DNA of 64,000 bases from Thiohalomonas denitrificans (GTDB lineage Bacteria; Pseudomonadota; Gammaproteobacteria; Thiohalomonadales; Thiohalomonadaceae), in NCBI GenBank assembly GCA_020725115.1, contig DYFR01000001.1, positions 1-64,000 on the forward strand, in the 5' to 3' direction. Each line of letters starts with the position of its first letter. Position 1 is the stretch's first letter. Under the pieces are notes generated by a model. The model was not told the origin of the DNA and ran no database searches. It worked only from the letters and a program-made list of their open reading frames with translations. A program made the translations under genes and the position numbers. Positions 8,443 to 19,516 of this stretch are shown here, piece by piece.

Positions 8443-9927
8443 TCACGCCACACTGGCGCCGACGCTGGGCGCATCAGACAGTTCGCCCGCCTCGGCCATG
8501 GCGGCATACAGCGCGGCCACCGCCTCTTCGATGGGTTCCATCGCATGGTCGCTGTCCGGCTTGATGCCGGCCGCCTCCAGCGCCTCCCACGGCGTGATGC
8601 CGATGCGGGCGCAGAGCACGGCGCGACAGCCGTCCAGCGCGGTGATGGCCAGAGCCAGTTTGTCCTCGCCCTCGTCGCAATGATCCGAGCCGACGCAGTA
8701 CTGATCGGTACGGCGCGTGCCGACGAAGCGCACCCCGGCCTCCGAGGCCTCGTACACCAGGAACTCGGTGGCGTGACCAAAGTGCTGATTCACCACATTG
8801 CCGCCCTTGCTCGCCACCGCCATCAGCACCGGCGGCGTGGCCACGGCGCGGCGCTTCAGCGAAGCCAGCGACACCGTCGCCACCTGCACCTTGGGCTTGT
8901 TCATCTCCTCGGCGATGGCCGACTGCACCGCGGCGCGGCGGGCGCGGATCTCCTCGTAGTCGAATTCCATCGCCTCGATCTTGTCCAGGGTAAACTCGGC
9001 GCCGCGATCCTCGCCCAGCAGGCCGACGGCGTCGGCACGGCACTGGCGGCAGTGACGCATCATGTTCATGTCGCCGGCACAGGCATCCTGCAGCGCCTGC
9101 AGCTCCTGCGCCGTAGGCGACGGCTGCTCCATCACGCCGTAATAGGTGCCGTGCTCGACCTCGGCGATAAGCGGCATCACGTTGTGCAGGAAGGCGCCTT
9201 TGGACTTCACCACCCGGCTCACTTCCTTCAGGTGGCTGTCATTGACGCCGGGGATCATCACCGAGTTGACCTTTACCAGCACGCCGCGCTCGGTGAGCAT
9301 CTCCAGGCCGCGCTGCTGCTGCTCGATGAGGATGCGCGCCGCGGCGCGGCCGCGGATGCGCCTGTGATTCCAGAACACCCAAGGATAGATCTCGGCGCCG
9401 ATCTCCTCGTCCAGGGTGTTGATGGTGATGGTGACGTGGTCGATGTTGTGGCGCGACAACTCCTCCGCATGCTGCGGCAGCGACAGGCCGTTGGTGGACA
9501 CGCACAGCTTGATGTCCGGCGCATACTCGGCAATGCCGCGGAAGGTGGCAAAGGTGCGCTCGGGATTGGCCAGCGGATCGCCGGGGCCGGCGATGCCCAC
9601 CACCGTCATCTGCGGAATGGCCGCAGCGACGGCGATGACCTTCTTGATGGCCTGGTCCGGGTGCAGCAACTCGGACACCACGCCGGGACGCGACTCGTTG
9701 GCGCAGTCGTACTTGCGGTTGCAGTAGTTGCACTGGATGTTGCAGGCTGGCGCCACCGCCACGTGCATGCGCGCAAAGTGATGATGGGCCTGCTCGGAAT
9801 AACAGGGATGGTTGAACACGCGCTCGCGGATGTGCTCAGGCAGGTGGGACATCTGATCCGACGTACTGCCGCAGGACGACGCGGCGCAACCGCTCTTCTT
9901 GCCGATTTCGATAGGGGTGGTGGCCAT
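8443..9927 (-). CDS. nifB: NifB, radical-SAM FeMo-cofactor precursor synthase
   Basis: Makes NifB-co, the [8Fe-9S-C] core of FeMo-co, by fusing two [4Fe-4S] clusters and inserting carbide from SAM. The 494-aa protein has the radical-SAM motif CNIQCNYC near residue 55, further cluster cysteines (CRQCRAD about residue 280), and a C-terminal NifX/NafY-like domain (VVNQHFGHATEFLVYE). This is the full two-domain form of gammaproteobacterial NifB. Start ATG 9927 follows GGGAGC. The reading frame stays open for 600 bases upstream, but that extension has no NifB similarity. A sigma-54 promoter lies 35 bp upstream. Confidence 0.97.
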   Translation of the reverse strand: MATTPIEIGKKSGCAASSCGSTSDQMSHLPEHIRERVFNHPCYSEQAHHHFARMHVAVAPACNIQCNYCNRKYDCANESRPGVVSELLHPDQAIKKVIAVAAAIPQMTVVGIAGPGDPLANPERTFATFRGIAEYAPDIKLCVSTNGLSLPQHAEELSRHNIDHVTITINTLDEEIGAEIYPWVFWNHRRIRGRAAARILIEQQQRGLEMLTERGVLVKVNSVMIPGVNDSHLKEVSRVVKSKGAFLHNVMPLIAEVEHGTYYGVMEQPSPTAQELQALQDACAGDMNMMRHCRQCRADAVGLLGEDRGAEFTLDKIEAMEFDYEEIRARRAAVQSAIAEEMNKPKVQVATVSLASLKRRAVATPPVLMAVASKGGNVVNQHFGHATEFLVYEASEAGVRFVGTRRTDQYCVGSDHCDEGEDKLALAITALDGCRAVLCARIGITPWEALEAAGIKPDSDHAMEPIEEAVAALYAAMAEAGELSDAPSVGASVA

Positions 9928-9961
9928 CACATTGCTCCCGTTGGTCTTTGCCTTGGGTAGT

Positions 9962-9976
9962 GCAAGGGCCGTGCCT
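9962..9976 (-). promoter_or_regulatory. Sigma-54 promoter of nifB
   Basis: On the minus strand AGGCACGGCCCTTGC has GG and GC at correct spacing and differs from consensus only at the first base. No perfect TGT-N10-ACA lies upstream. TGT-N10-ACG at 10029-10044, about 85 bp upstream of the predicted start, is the best candidate NifA site. Confidence 0.85.
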
Positions 9977-10117
9977 GAACGGTAAGTTATTGAATTGTTG
10001 TTGATATGGTGGTGCTGGTGGGGCTGTTTGTGGGGAAGGCTACGCAGATCGGGCGGGGGTGTTGGAGGGGATATGACATTGGGAGAGGTGTTGCCCTTCG
10101 GCGCGCCTACCGCAGTC

Positions 10118-10269
10118 GTAGGGTGGATACAGCTACCGGCATCCAGCCTTCCGGCAAATACCGTCCATCCATGGACATAAGCGCAGCGCATCCACCAACG
10201 TGAGAGCTCAATTAATTGGGCGATTGCGGCAGCTGGAAAGCTCGGGACTCCCGGCATAGCCAGGCCCCA
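10118..10269. repeat. Left copy of a 150-bp inverted repeat pair
   Basis: Begins GTAGGGTGGATACAGCTACC and runs through CATCCATGGACATAAGCGCAGCGCATCCACCAACG and an ATTGGGCGATTGCGG segment to CATAGCCAGGCCCCAC. The reverse complement of 11969-12121 matches it along its whole length with scattered differences. The pair bounds 1.7 kb of non-nif genes. Part of the unit also occurs at 7262-7340. Confidence 0.85.
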
Positions 10270-10375
10270 CGGAACACAGTCGATATACGACCTCCCCTTT
10301 CCCAAGCCCGCCAATGCGGTATCCTTGCCCATATCCCTACAAACACTTCTTTTCCATGGACCGGTAGAAAGCGCC

Positions 10376-10675
10376 ATGACCAAGCACGAAGCCATCCAAC
10401 GCCTCTCGGCACACGCCGACGAACTGCGTCGCGATTTCGCTGTGGTCCATCTGGATATCTTCGGCTCCGTCGCCCGCGACGAAGCCGGCCCCGACAGCGA
10501 TATCGACATCCTGGTGGAGTTCCTGCCAGACGCCAGCATCGGACTGTTCGAATTTTACCGCCTCAAATCCCGACTCGAAGAGATCATGAATGCCCGAGTC
10601 GATCTCGCCACCACCGAAGCACTCAAAGCGCAATTGAAAGAACAAATCCTGAGGGAAAAGGTACGTGCCGCCTAG
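10376..10675 (+). CDS. MNT-domain minimal nucleotidyltransferase (MntA-like antitoxin)
   Basis: A 99-aa protein with the nucleotidyltransferase signature GSVARDEAGPDSDIDILVEF (residues about 32-51: GS, then DxD). In MntA/HepT systems such proteins AMPylate and neutralise a HEPN toxin encoded next to them. Here no HEPN-like ORF (R-x4-6-H motif) is visible on either side, so it is an orphan or its partner has been lost. I chose ATG 10376 since the domain begins at MTKHEAIQRL. It is the first gene of the repeat-bounded segment. Confidence 0.8.
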   Translation: MTKHEAIQRLSAHADELRRDFAVVHLDIFGSVARDEAGPDSDIDILVEFLPDASIGLFEFYRLKSRLEEIMNARVDLATTEALKAQLKEQILREKVRAA

Positions 10676-10879
10676 GGAATGGCAGTTATGTGAAATCGAC
10701 CATTCATTCAAATGAACCTGACCCCACAGATATGCGACCCGGCTTCTTTTGACTATGCCATTGAATCCGCCATTTGATGGCCGAGAAAACGATAGGTGCG
10801 CAATTCGAGTCCACCCCGATTACCTGCACCAATATCCGATTATGAGACAAGAGCATTTTTCTGCACTGAGGGATATACC
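10676..10879. other. Gap with a transposon-scar-like motif
   Basis: A 204-bp gap in the orphan segment. At 10696-10729 the run CATTCATTCAAATGAACCTG, followed directly by ACCCCAC, resembles AATGAACCTGACCCC motifs often seen next to transposase remnants. No ORF or clear promoter is visible. The assignment is weak. Confidence 0.3.
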
Positions 10880-11449
10880 ATGGGAATAGTTGGCTTTTTT
10901 GTCCATCGCTCAACTAAGAAACAGATCAATACGAATTTGGACTGGTGTAGGCGCATATCACCAGATCAGCGGGCAGGACTGCTGTTTCATCTTTGGTTAT
11001 CGAGAGGAATAAATCTGGCCGATATTAGCGGGCATCCGGAAATATTTATCCCAATCTACTATTACACACGAGGAGCCGAAGTTGCTCTTAGTGAATTGCT
11101 ATCGCTATTCACGAACGCAAAAAACTTCTCGATGTCAAATGCGATCAACTATCACTACTTCACAAACCTCGCGGTGAGCTATCCCGATGAAGGCTACGGA
11201 ACGCTGGTTCGTGAAATGTGGGAAGAGGTACTGAAAAACCATACGGAGATGCGCGAAGTACCCGATGAAATGGGTGAAATTATTGCGGACCCAAAGAATG
11301 AGACAATTATCCGGAACAATGATGTTTCTGTGACAGATTTCATTGCAAACCCTAGCGTCATTGTGCCTCACTTCCTGGTTCCGGGGCATCCACTTAGTGC
11401 TCGCCTACTTGAAGCGGAGAAGGCAGGGAGATTTATCCTAAAAAAATAG
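10880..11449 (+). CDS. Unrecognised 189-aa protein, AT-richer than its surroundings
   Basis: I do not recognise a family. ATG 10880 follows GAGGG with good spacing. The protein begins MGIVGFFVHRSTKKQINTNL, has no signal peptide or clear membrane span, and is rich in aromatic and charged residues (FIPIYYYTRGAEVAL, NYHYFTNLAVSYPDEGYGTL). Base composition drops visibly (roughly 47% GC against about 64% around it) and codon choice differs (ATA, TTA, AGA, GGA are frequent), which points to recent acquisition. It lies between the 150-bp inverted repeats with an orphan MNT gene. Confidence 0.65.
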   Translation: MGIVGFFVHRSTKKQINTNLDWCRRISPDQRAGLLFHLWLSRGINLADISGHPEIFIPIYYYTRGAEVALSELLSLFTNAKNFSMSNAINYHYFTNLAVSYPDEGYGTLVREMWEEVLKNHTEMREVPDEMGEIIADPKNETIIRNNDVSVTDFIANPSVIVPHFLVPGHPLSARLLEAEKAGRFILKK

Positions 11450-11474
11450 CAAGCGCAGCCTAGGTGGAGTAACA

Positions 11475-11512
11475 CGGAATCCAGGAAAAAATTGACGCGC
11501 CCCTGGATTCCG
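11475..11512. repeat. Short inverted repeat CGGAATCCAGG / CCTGGATTCCG
   Basis: Perfect 11-bp arms separated by about 15 bases, directly between the two unknown genes of the orphan segment. It could act as a terminator for the upstream gene or be an element end. Confidence 0.5.
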
Positions 11513-11564
11513 CTACGCACCATCCGGGCTACCCGCTGCATCAAGGCGCAACGCGTGCTACGCC

Positions 11565-11846
11565 CTACTTTTGCCCCTCCAACAATCGAGCCACAACTCC
11601 CAACTCACCGACTGCAGAACCGGCTCTCTGATAGACATCGCCATCGCCGGTGGCACAGGACCAGGCCTCTTCCGTGTGCTTGATGACGTCCGCCAGAAGC
11701 AGAACCGGCAAGGGCAGGTGTGGTGCCAACGTCATAAGCCCATAGACCATGCTTTTTGAATCACTCATGTATCCCGTCGATATTGAGTCGCTGAGCTCTG
11801 CAATCGTCCTATTCAGTCGCGCCTGAAACTCATCTACTGGCCCCAT
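11565..11846 (-). CDS. Hypothetical 93-aa protein
   Basis: No family recognised. ATG 11846 has AAGGAG at suitable distance. The sequence MGPVDEFQARLNRTIAELSD suggests a helical N terminus, followed by a hydrophobic stretch (LMTLAPHLPLPVLLLADVIK) and then a mixed C terminus. It is the last of the three genes inside the repeat-bounded segment and faces the 189-aa gene. Confidence 0.5.
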   Translation of the reverse strand: MGPVDEFQARLNRTIAELSDSISTGYMSDSKSMVYGLMTLAPHLPLPVLLLADVIKHTEEAWSCATGDGDVYQRAGSAVGELGVVARLLEGQK

Positions 11847-11968
11847 ATTTTCGTGCTCCTTACCTTGTGCTGTCAGACACTACATGGTTTGAATATGATA
11901 GCCGGGAACAGACCGACTCCAAATAACTCGCAGGCGCGAAGCCCCCGCACGATAGCGCACCCTCCCTA

Positions 11969-12121
11969 GTGGAGCTTGGCTATGCCGGGCGATATGGCCT
12001 GTCCATATGCCGCAATCGCCCAATAAATTGGGCTCCCACGTTGGTGGATGCGCTGCGCTTATGTCCATGGATGGATGGTATTTGGCGGAAGGCAGGATGC
12101 CGTTAGCCATATCCACCCTAC
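11969..12121. repeat. Right copy of the 150-bp inverted repeat pair
   Basis: Reverse-complement partner of 10118-10269. It includes a clean copy of the GGGAGCCCAATTTATTGGGCG hairpin read on the minus strand. Its outer end overlaps the stop codon of the cyclotransferase-like gene (12118-12120), so the repeat reaches into that gene. Confidence 0.85.
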
Positions 12122-12525
12122 TTGAAGAAATCGCCGGAGGCGATCAACTCCAATCCATCCACCGTCCGGTTGTAGACGTACACCCACGCCTGCACCTCCC
12201 TCCCGTCATGCAGGCGCACCGTGCGCAGCTCGCGCACATATTCCGTGGGCTGCGCAAACTCCGGCCCGCAGGCCTCGTAGCGATCCAGATCGGCGAGGGC
12301 GAACATTGGGCGACGCAGGCGGTAGACCTCGCCGTGCACCATATCGGCGGGATCGTCCGACGGCACCGCACCGGGATAGAAGTCCACCCGGTACAGCCTC
12401 CCCTGCCACGTCGCGTGGGCGACGAAGTCGGACTCGCGGGCGAGGAAGTCGTGCATGGGATTGTTGCCGTTCTTGCACAGGGTGCCGTAGACGAACAGGT
12501 GGGATTCGAACACGATGTGGATCAA
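12118..12525 (-). CDS. Gamma-glutamylcyclotransferase-like (AIG2/GGCT fold) protein
   Basis: A 135-aa protein with the GGCT-like N-terminal motif LFVYGTLCKNGNN and later ADLDRYEACGPEF containing the candidate catalytic acid, as in AIG2-like cyclotransferases acting on gamma-glutamyl or similar amines. The substrate is unknown. The TTG start at 12525 overlaps the hemerythrin stop. GTG at 12513 is an alternative, with AGGAGG 14 bases upstream. It is the second gene of a hemerythrin unit between nifA and the orphan segment. Confidence 0.72.
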   Translation of the reverse strand: MIHIVFESHLFVYGTLCKNGNNPMHDFLARESDFVAHATWQGRLYRVDFYPGAVPSDDPADMVHGEVYRLRRPMFALADLDRYEACGPEFAQPTEYVRELRTVRLHDGREVQAWVYVYNRTVDGLELIASGDFFK

Positions 12526-12941
12526 TCCTCCTGGCTGGACGACTCGGCGGCATTGTGCTGCATTGCCAGGTGTGCCGCCAGCGCACTGTCCATGGTGGCG
12601 GCGTGCACGGCGAACCAGCCGGGGACCTGTTCGGTGATGTAGCTGCGCGCCATGGTGATTCTTCCCTGCACCACGCGCTGGCCGAGGGCGCGCAGATCGC
12701 CCAGAACGCGCCAGTGTTCGGCACGATGTTCGGCGATAGCGGGAAAGTTGGTGTCTGCCATCAGCGCTTCTTCGGCGCCGAAGTGATCGCCGGTGTGGTC
12801 AAGCAGCTCCAGAAACAGCGTCTGAAATTCGCGCCCTTCGGCGGTGGCGAGACGATTGACCAGTGCGACGAATTCGGCGTGGGTGGCGTCCATGCCGGGG
12901 TTGCCGAGCAGATAGCGGTTGGAACTCCAATCGATGAGCAT
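12522..12941 (-). CDS. Bacteriohemerythrin-like O2-binding protein
   Basis: A four-helix hemerythrin of about 139 aa. Diiron ligands are visible in order: HAEF, HTGDHFGAEE, HRAEH and WFAVHAATMD. Single-domain bacteriohemerythrins bind O2 reversibly, which next to nifLA suggests O2 buffering or delivery, though this is inferred. ATG 12941 is used; a TTG at 12950 is in frame. Neither has a strong ribosome site. It overlaps the cyclotransferase-like gene by four bases. Confidence 0.85.
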   Translation of the reverse strand: MLIDWSSNRYLLGNPGMDATHAEFVALVNRLATAEGREFQTLFLELLDHTGDHFGAEEALMADTNFPAIAEHRAEHWRVLGDLRALGQRVVQGRITMARSYITEQVPGWFAVHAATMDSALAAHLAMQHNAAESSSQED

Positions 12942-12957
12942 GCGGAACAAATCCGAT

Positions 12958-13035
12958 GTAGGTTGGGTTAGCGACAGCGTAACCCAACAAGTTGCGTCGA
13001 CGAATGTTGGGTTACGCTGCGCTAACCCAACCTAC
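12958..13035. repeat. Long hairpin repeat between nifA and the hemerythrin gene
   Basis: TAGGTTGGGTTAGCG...CGTAACCCAACA is followed by its near-perfect complement TGTTGGGTTACG...CGCTAACCCAACCTAC. It belongs to the same family as 5282-5490 and 23464-23535. It lies four bases after the nifA stop and could terminate or stabilise the nifLA transcript. Confidence 0.85.
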
Positions 13036-13039
13036 ATTT

Positions 13040-16230
<3,191 letters not shown>

Positions 16231-16234
16231 TCAA

Positions 16235-16250
16235 TGCAGGATGCGTGCCC
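16235..16250 (-). promoter_or_regulatory. Candidate sigma-54 promoter of nifLA
   Basis: On the minus strand GGGCACGCATCCTGCA keeps GG and GC ten bases apart, with GGCAC at -24 and CTGC at -12 (two deviations from consensus). The NifA site at 16371-16386 lies about 155 bp upstream. If used, nifLA would be autoactivated. Confidence 0.6.
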
Positions 16251-16284
16251 GAACAGACAGAGACGAGAAATTCAGAATCCTCCT

Positions 16285-16355
16285 GTAGGAGCCGAGTCCC
16301 CTCGGCGAACAGGGGCCAAGCAGGCGGCTTTTCGCCCACGGAGTGGGCTCCTGCA
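16285..16355. repeat. GTAGGAGCCGAG...GGGCTCCTGC hairpin repeat in the nifL-rnfA gap
   Basis: Copy of the family seen at 7419-7478 and 23382-23449 (GTAGGAGCCGAGTCCCCTCGGCGAA and CCACGGAGTGGGCTCCT). It lies between the nifL promoter and the shared NifA site. Confidence 0.8.
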
Positions 16356-16370
16356 GAAGGCGCCCTTCTT

Positions 16371-16386
16371 TGTTGAATGTACGACA
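16371..16386. promoter_or_regulatory. NifA site shared by the divergent nifLA and rnf promoters
   Basis: TGT (16371-16373), ten bases, ACA (16384-16386). It is almost equidistant from the predicted nifL start (about 155 bp) and rnfA start (about 160 bp). No second perfect site is visible in this 360-bp region. Confidence 0.75.
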
Positions 16387-16513
16387 AACGTCTGTAGCAC
16401 CACACCGCCGCACGACAATATCCACGACCGTTTTTGCACCACATGCGTGCAAGCCCACGATAAAACGGTGCAAACACTGTGGTTATGATGGTGCAGGCGC
16501 ACCTTCACTGCCG

Positions 16514-16529
16514 TGGCACGGTTGATGCA
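16514..16529 (+). promoter_or_regulatory. Sigma-54 promoter of the rnf operon
   Basis: TGGCACGGTTGATGCA has a perfect -24 element and GC at the right distance; the -12 reads ATGC instead of TTGC. It lies 33 bp before the rnfA start codon. Confidence 0.85.
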
Positions 16530-16561
16530 AAACACAGCTCATCAATGATGAGGTGCGCACC

Positions 16562-17143
16562 GTGACCGAATATCTTCTGCTGCTGCTCGGCACCGCCCTG
16601 GTGAACAACGTGGTCCTGGTGAAGTTCCTCGGCCTGTGTCCGTTCATGGGTGTATCGAGCAAGGTGGATTCGGCCCTCGGCATGGGCCTCGCCACCACCT
16701 TCGTGCTCACCCTGGCCGCCTTCGCCGGCTGGCTGCTGGAGCATTTCGTCCTGCAGCCGCTCGGCATCGGCTTCCTGCGCATCCTCGCCTTCATCCTGGT
16801 CATCGCCGCCGTGGTGCAGTTCACCGAGATGGTGGTGCGCAAGACCAGTCCGGCGCTGTACCAGATGCTGGGCATCTTCCTGCCGCTGATCACCACCAAC
16901 TGCGCCGTGCTCGGCGTCGCCCTGCTCAACGTGCAGGAGGGCAACGGCTTCATCCACAGCCTGCTCTACGGCTTCGGCTCGGCACTGGGCTTCACCCTGG
17001 TGATGGTGCTGTTCGCCGGCATGCGCGAGCGTCTGGCGCTGGCCGCCGTGCCGGCGCTGTTCAAGGGCGCTCCCATCGGTTTCATTGTCGCCGGCCTGCT
17101 GTCGCTGGCGTTCATGGGCTTTGCGGGCTTGCCGGTGAAATAG
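16562..17143 (+). CDS. rnfA: RnfA, membrane subunit of the Rnf electron transport complex
   Basis: Six-helix inner-membrane subunit. Rnf couples ion flow to electron transfer from NADH to low-potential ferredoxin/flavodoxin for nitrogenase. The sequence has family hallmarks [20 protein letters not shown] and [12 protein letters not shown], whose cysteines hold the membrane-embedded Fe-S centre described for this family. GTG 16562 is chosen because it gives the usual [10 protein letters not shown] start and GAGG lies eight bases upstream. First gene of rnfABCDGEH, diverging from nifL. Confidence 0.96.
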   Translation: MTEYLLLLLGTALVNNVVLVKFLGLCPFMGVSSKVDSALGMGLATTFVLTLAAFAGWLLEHFVLQPLGIGFLRILAFILVIAAVVQFTEMVVRKTSPALYQMLGIFLPLITTNCAVLGVALLNVQEGNGFIHSLLYGFGSALGFTLVMVLFAGMRERLALAAVPALFKGAPIGFIVAGLLSLAFMGFAGLPVK

Positions 17144-17153
17144 GGCCTGTGTT

Positions 17154-17224
17154 GTGGGAGCCCGATTTATCGGGCGATTGCGGCTTACGGTAAGGCACAT
17201 CGCCCGGCACAGCCGGGCTCCCAC
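17154..17224. repeat. GTGGGAGCC hairpin repeat, copy 2, between rnfA and rnfB
   Basis: Starts GTGGGAGCCCGATTTATCGGGCG and ends GGGCTCCCAC. It is inside the rnf operon and might tune downstream expression. Confidence 0.85.
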
Positions 17225-17265
17225 AACGGTTGCAGTTCGTTATTCATCTACAGAGGTAACCAACC

Positions 17266-17799
17266 ATGCTCGCTGCCGTACTGAGTCTGACCGTGCTGGG
17301 CCTTGCACTGGGCTGGCTGCTCGGCCTCGCCGCGCGCCGTTTCAGGGTCGACGTCGATCCGCGCGTGGCACAGGTGGAGGCGCTGATGCCCGGTTCGCAG
17401 TGCGGCCAGTGCGGCTTTCCCGGCTGCTCGCCGGCGGCACTGGCGGTGGTCAACGGCGAGGCGCCGCTGACCCTGTGCCCGCCCGGCGGCAAGGCCCTGG
17501 TGGAGGCGCTGGGCAACACGCTCGGCATCAGCGTCGATACCTCGGCGATGAACGACGGCGACCCGCAGCTGGCGCGGGTGGATGAAACCATCTGCATCGG
17601 CTGCATCAAATGCCTGCGCACCTGCCCCACCGACGCCATCGTCGGCGCACCGAAACAGATCCACGTGGTGATGGAACGCGCCTGCACCGGCTGCGGCGCC
17701 TGCATCGAGATCTGCCCCACCGGCGCCCTCGCCTTGATGGAGGAAGAGCCCACCCTGCGCACCTGGCGCTGGGCCAAACCGCAGCTGGTGGCAGCATGA
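17266..17799 (+). CDS. rnfB: RnfB, iron-sulfur subunit of Rnf
   Basis: A 177-aa electron-entry/exit subunit. An N-terminal membrane helix (residues 2-22) precedes the 4Fe-4S motif MPGSQCGQCGFPGCSP, then a ferredoxin domain with two clusters, CIGCIKCLRTCPTDAI and CTGCGACIEICPTGAL. ATG 17266 follows GAGG. Confidence 0.96.
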   Translation: MLAAVLSLTVLGLALGWLLGLAARRFRVDVDPRVAQVEALMPGSQCGQCGFPGCSPAALAVVNGEAPLTLCPPGGKALVEALGNTLGISVDTSAMNDGDPQLARVDETICIGCIKCLRTCPTDAIVGAPKQIHVVMERACTGCGACIEICPTGALALMEEEPTLRTWRWAKPQLVAA

Positions 17800-17819
17800 A
17801 CGGCTTGAAGACCATTTGT

Positions 17820-18040
17820 CGCAGAGACGCTGAGACGCAGAGAACATCCATGCCTCTTCTTGCCACTCCCGCCGCGCGCAATGGCTGGCGCCTGGGTCCC
17901 AGCGATGAGGCAGAGTTGCGTAATGTAGGGTGCGCACCGCGCACCACATACAGGGACTACAAAGGCGTGCAGACCGTTACTCCGCCGTTCCCCCTTTGCC
18001 TCCATAACCTCCGCGTCTCTGCGTCTCCGCGGCAGTTTTC
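17820..18040. repeat. Repeat-filled gap between rnfB and rnfC
   Basis: The 258-bp gap has CGCAGAGACGCTGAGACGCAGAG at 17820-17842 and the complementary CCGCGTCTCTGCGTCTCCGCGG at 18010-18032, together able to form a long stem. In between is GTAGGGTGCGCACCGCGCACC (17928-17945), also found near 5487. No ORF of note. Confidence 0.75.
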
Positions 18041-18058
18041 ATTTGTGGAGAATTGGAC

Positions 18059-19516
18059 ATGAAACTGTTCCGCTTCCGCGGCGGCATCCATCCGCCCTCC
18101 CGCAAGGAACTGAGCGCCGGCAGCGCCATCGAGACCATGCCGCTGCCCGAGCGTTTGTATATTCCGATGCAGCAGCACATCGGCACGCCCGCCGAACCGG
18201 CGGTGAAGATCGGCCAGCACGTGCTAAAGGGCCAGCTGCTGGCGCGCGCCAGCGGTGCGCTGTCGGCACCCATTCACGCCCCAACCTCCGGTTGGATACG
18301 CGCCGTCACCGATTTCACCGCACCGCATCCCTCCGGCCTGCCGATCCTCACGGTGGTGCTGGAGCCGGACGGCAAGGACGAGTGGGATGAATTCCCGTTG
18401 CCGAAGGATCCGTTCGAGATGCCGCCGGAACTGATCGCCGAGCGCGTCGCCGCCGCCGGCATCGTCGGCATGGGCGGCGCCACCTTCCCCACCGCGGTGA
18501 AGCTGGGCGGCGCCACCAACAAGCACATCCACACCCTGCTCATCAACGGCGGCGAGTGTGAGCCCTACCTCACCTGCGACGACCGCCTGATGCGCGAGCG
18601 TGCCTTTGAAGTGATCGACGGCGTGCTGCTGATCCTGCACGGCATTCGCTGGGGCCGCGCCATCATCGCAATCGAGGACAACAAGCACGAGGCGCTGGAA
18701 GCGATGCGTGCAACGGCGAAGGGTTACGGCCAACTGGAAGTGGTCGCGGTGCCGACGCTGTATCCCATGGGATCGGAGAAGCAGCTGATCAAGACCGTCA
18801 CCGGCCTGGAAGTGCCCGCCGGCGGTCTCGCCGCGCAGGTGGGCGTGCTGGTGCAGAACGTCGCCACCGCCTACGCGGTGCACGAGGCGATCCGTTACGG
18901 CCGCCCGCTGGTGCGGCGCATCGTCACGGTGAGCGGCGGCGCGGTGCGCGACCGGCGCAACCTGGAGGTGCCCATCGGCACCCTGGTGGATGACCTGCTG
19001 CGTCACTGCGGCCATGACGGCGAACCGGAGCGCCTGCTGATGGGCGGACCGATGATGGGTACGGTGCTGCCGCACGCCATGGTGCCCATCGTCAAGGGCA
19101 GCAACGGCGTGCTGGCACTGAGCAAACCCGAGCTACCAGAAGGCAGTGCCTCACCCTGCATCCGCTGCGGTTCCTGCGTGCGCGTCTGTCCGGTGGGGCT
19201 GATGCCGCTGGAGCTGATGAAGCGCGCGCAAAACAACGACCTCGACGGCGCACAGGATTACGGCCTGTCCGATTGCCTCTCCTGCGGCACCTGCGCCTAC
19301 GTTTGCCCGGCGCATCTGCCGCTGACCCATTACTTCAACTACGCCAAGGGCGAACTGGCCGCGCGCGCACAACAGAAGCGCAAGAACGATTACACCAGAC
19401 AGCTGGTGCAGGCGCGCCAGGCCCGCCTCGAACGTGAGGCCCAGGCCAAGGCCGCGGCCGCGGCCAAGCGCAAGGCCGAACGTGCAGCGAAAAAGGCGCA
19501 GGAGGCCGAGGCATGA
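18059..19516 (+). CDS. rnfC: RnfC, NADH/FMN-binding subunit of Rnf
   Basis: A 485-aa peripheral subunit related to the Nqo1 (NuoF-type) fold. The flavin/NADH site is GMGGATFPTAVKL and NGGECEPYLTCDD (about residues 140-180). Two 4Fe-4S motifs follow: CIRCGSCVRVCPVGLMP and CLSCGTCAYVCPAHLPL. The tail is an Ala/Lys-rich helix typical of RnfC. ATG 18059 has GGAG eight bases upstream; an in-frame TTG at 18053 is less likely. Its stop overlaps rnfD by four bases. Confidence 0.97.
   Translation: MKLFRFRGGIHPPSRKELSAGSAIETMPLPERLYIPMQQHIGTPAEPAVKIGQHVLKGQLLARASGALSAPIHAPTSGWIRAVTDFTAPHPSGLPILTVVLEPDGKDEWDEFPLPKDPFEMPPELIAERVAAAGIVGMGGATFPTAVKLGGATNKHIHTLLINGGECEPYLTCDDRLMRERAFEVIDGVLLILHGIRWGRAIIAIEDNKHEALEAMRATAKGYGQLEVVAVPTLYPMGSEKQLIKTVTGLEVPAGGLAAQVGVLVQNVATAYAVHEAIRYGRPLVRRIVTVSGGAVRDRRNLEVPIGTLVDDLLRHCGHDGEPERLLMGGPMMGTVLPHAMVPIVKGSNGVLALSKPELPEGSASPCIRCGSCVRVCPVGLMPLELMKRAQNNDLDGAQDYGLSDCLSCGTCAYVCPAHLPLTHYFNYAKGELAARAQQKRKNDYTRQLVQARQARLEREAQAKAAAAAKRKAERAAKKAQEAEA

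Noticed and set aside
8386-9960. 524-codon plus-strand ORF opposite nifB
   Set aside because: High-GC shadow of nifB; His- and Gly-rich translation without family motifs.
10029-10044. TGT-N10-ACG as a definite NifA site for nifB
   Set aside because: One mismatch in the conserved triplet, so mentioned only as the best candidate within the nifB promoter entry.
9928-10539. 204-codon extension of the nifB frame
   Set aside because: It crosses the sigma-54 promoter and a repeat, with no NifB similarity; ATG 9927 has a proper ribosome site.
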